A DNA stretch of 5,054 nucleotides from an uncultured Oscillospiraceae bacterium (GTDB lineage Bacteria > Bacillota > Clostridia > Oscillospirales > Oscillospiraceae). Location: NCBI GenBank assembly GCA_910579725.1, contig CAJTUD010000002.1:1-5054 (forward strand). Reading direction: 5' to 3'. The position numbers and the translations under genes are program-made. Positions within the stretch are counted from its first letter, which is position 1. Every line of letters begins with the position of its first letter. The notes under the pieces were generated by a model. It did no database searches. It was not told where the DNA came from and saw nothing but the letters and a program-made list of their open reading frames with translations. Of the stretch, positions 4,849-5,054 are shown in pieces.

Positions 4849-5054
4849 ATGACACAAGATTTTATCCAGCGCTACCTATCTGCCCGCCGGGCCGTCATCG
4901 CCCGGCGGTATCATCGTATGAACCCCCGCCAGCGAGAGGCTGTGTTAGCCACCGAGGGGCCCCTCCTGCTGCTGGCCGGGGCGGGCAGCGGCAAAACCAC
5001 GGTGCTCATCAACCGGGTGGACAATCTTCTCACCTTCGGCCGGGGCAGCGACGC
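4849..5054 (+). CDS. UvrD/PcrA-like superfamily 1 DNA helicase, N-terminus only
   Basis: ATG 4849 follows a modest ribosome site (CAGGA, 4837-4841, 7-nt gap) and a good promoter. 68 codons are visible before the window ends, without a stop. The N-terminal extension (1-24) is helical and basic. It leads into the Q-motif region MNPRQREAVL (24-33) and then LLLLAGAGSGKTT (39-51), whose Walker A AGAGSGKT (43-50) is the ATP-binding loop of UvrD/Rep/PcrA helicases. These enzymes unwind DNA 3'-5' in repair and in clearing replication obstacles. Only the start of domain 1A is visible, so PcrA, a UvrD-like paralogue or AddA cannot be fully separated, though spacing favours UvrD/Rep type. ATG at 4918 (residue 24) is a possible alternative start without a clear ribosome site. 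GC-rich composition returns here. Confidence 0.88.
   Translation, partial: MTQDFIQRYLSARRAVIARRYHRMNPRQREAVLATEGPLLLLAGAGSGKTTVLINRVDNLLTFGRGSD

Overview
The window looks like chromosomal DNA of a GC-rich, gut-type Clostridia (Oscillospiraceae/Ruminococcaceae-like). This is inferred from the strong AGGAGG-type ribosome sites, the sigma-A promoters with 17-bp spacers and TG-extended -10 boxes, an EcsA-like ABC ATPase, and the style of the XRE regulator and UvrD-like helicase. The genus cannot be fixed from the sequence alone. No rRNA, tRNA, CRISPR array or insertion sequence was seen.

Layout. (1) 1-678: 3' part of a HAD-family phosphatase, closed by a rho-independent terminator (692-731). (2) 737-3158: a two-gene ABC exporter unit, with an EcsA-like ATPase and a roughly 12-helix permease translationally coupled through ATGA. 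It is preceded by a promoter whose -35/-10 spacer is 19 bp and holds a MerR-family dyad very close to the CueR type. A second, partial copy of this dyad lies 55 bp upstream. No MerR gene is in the window. (3) 3168-3877, minus strand: a small XRE-type regulator with an N-terminal membrane helix, converging on the permease with only 9 bp between stop codons. Behind it is a 62-residue basic protein of unknown function with a good promoter and ribosome site. (4) 3951-4673: a markedly AT-rich GNAT acetyltransferase with its own near-consensus promoter and a 13-bp perfect hairpin at its end, which looks like a horizontally acquired single-gene cassette. (5) 4674-5054: an AT-leaning spacer, then a consensus-like promoter and the first 68 codons of a UvrD/PcrA-like helicase, with GC-rich coding resuming.

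How the parts relate. The ABC pair is the only clear functional module: the ATPase should power the permease, probably under a MerR activator encoded elsewhere. The XRE protein and the 62-residue protein share a strand and may share a transcript; whether they influence the convergent ABC genes is unknown. The HAD enzyme, acetyltransferase and helicase appear to be independent units. No clearly novel multi-gene system is evident. The best leads are the MerR-type operator with a partial tandem copy, the membrane-anchored XRE regulator with its small upstream partner, and the AT-rich acetyltransferase insertion.
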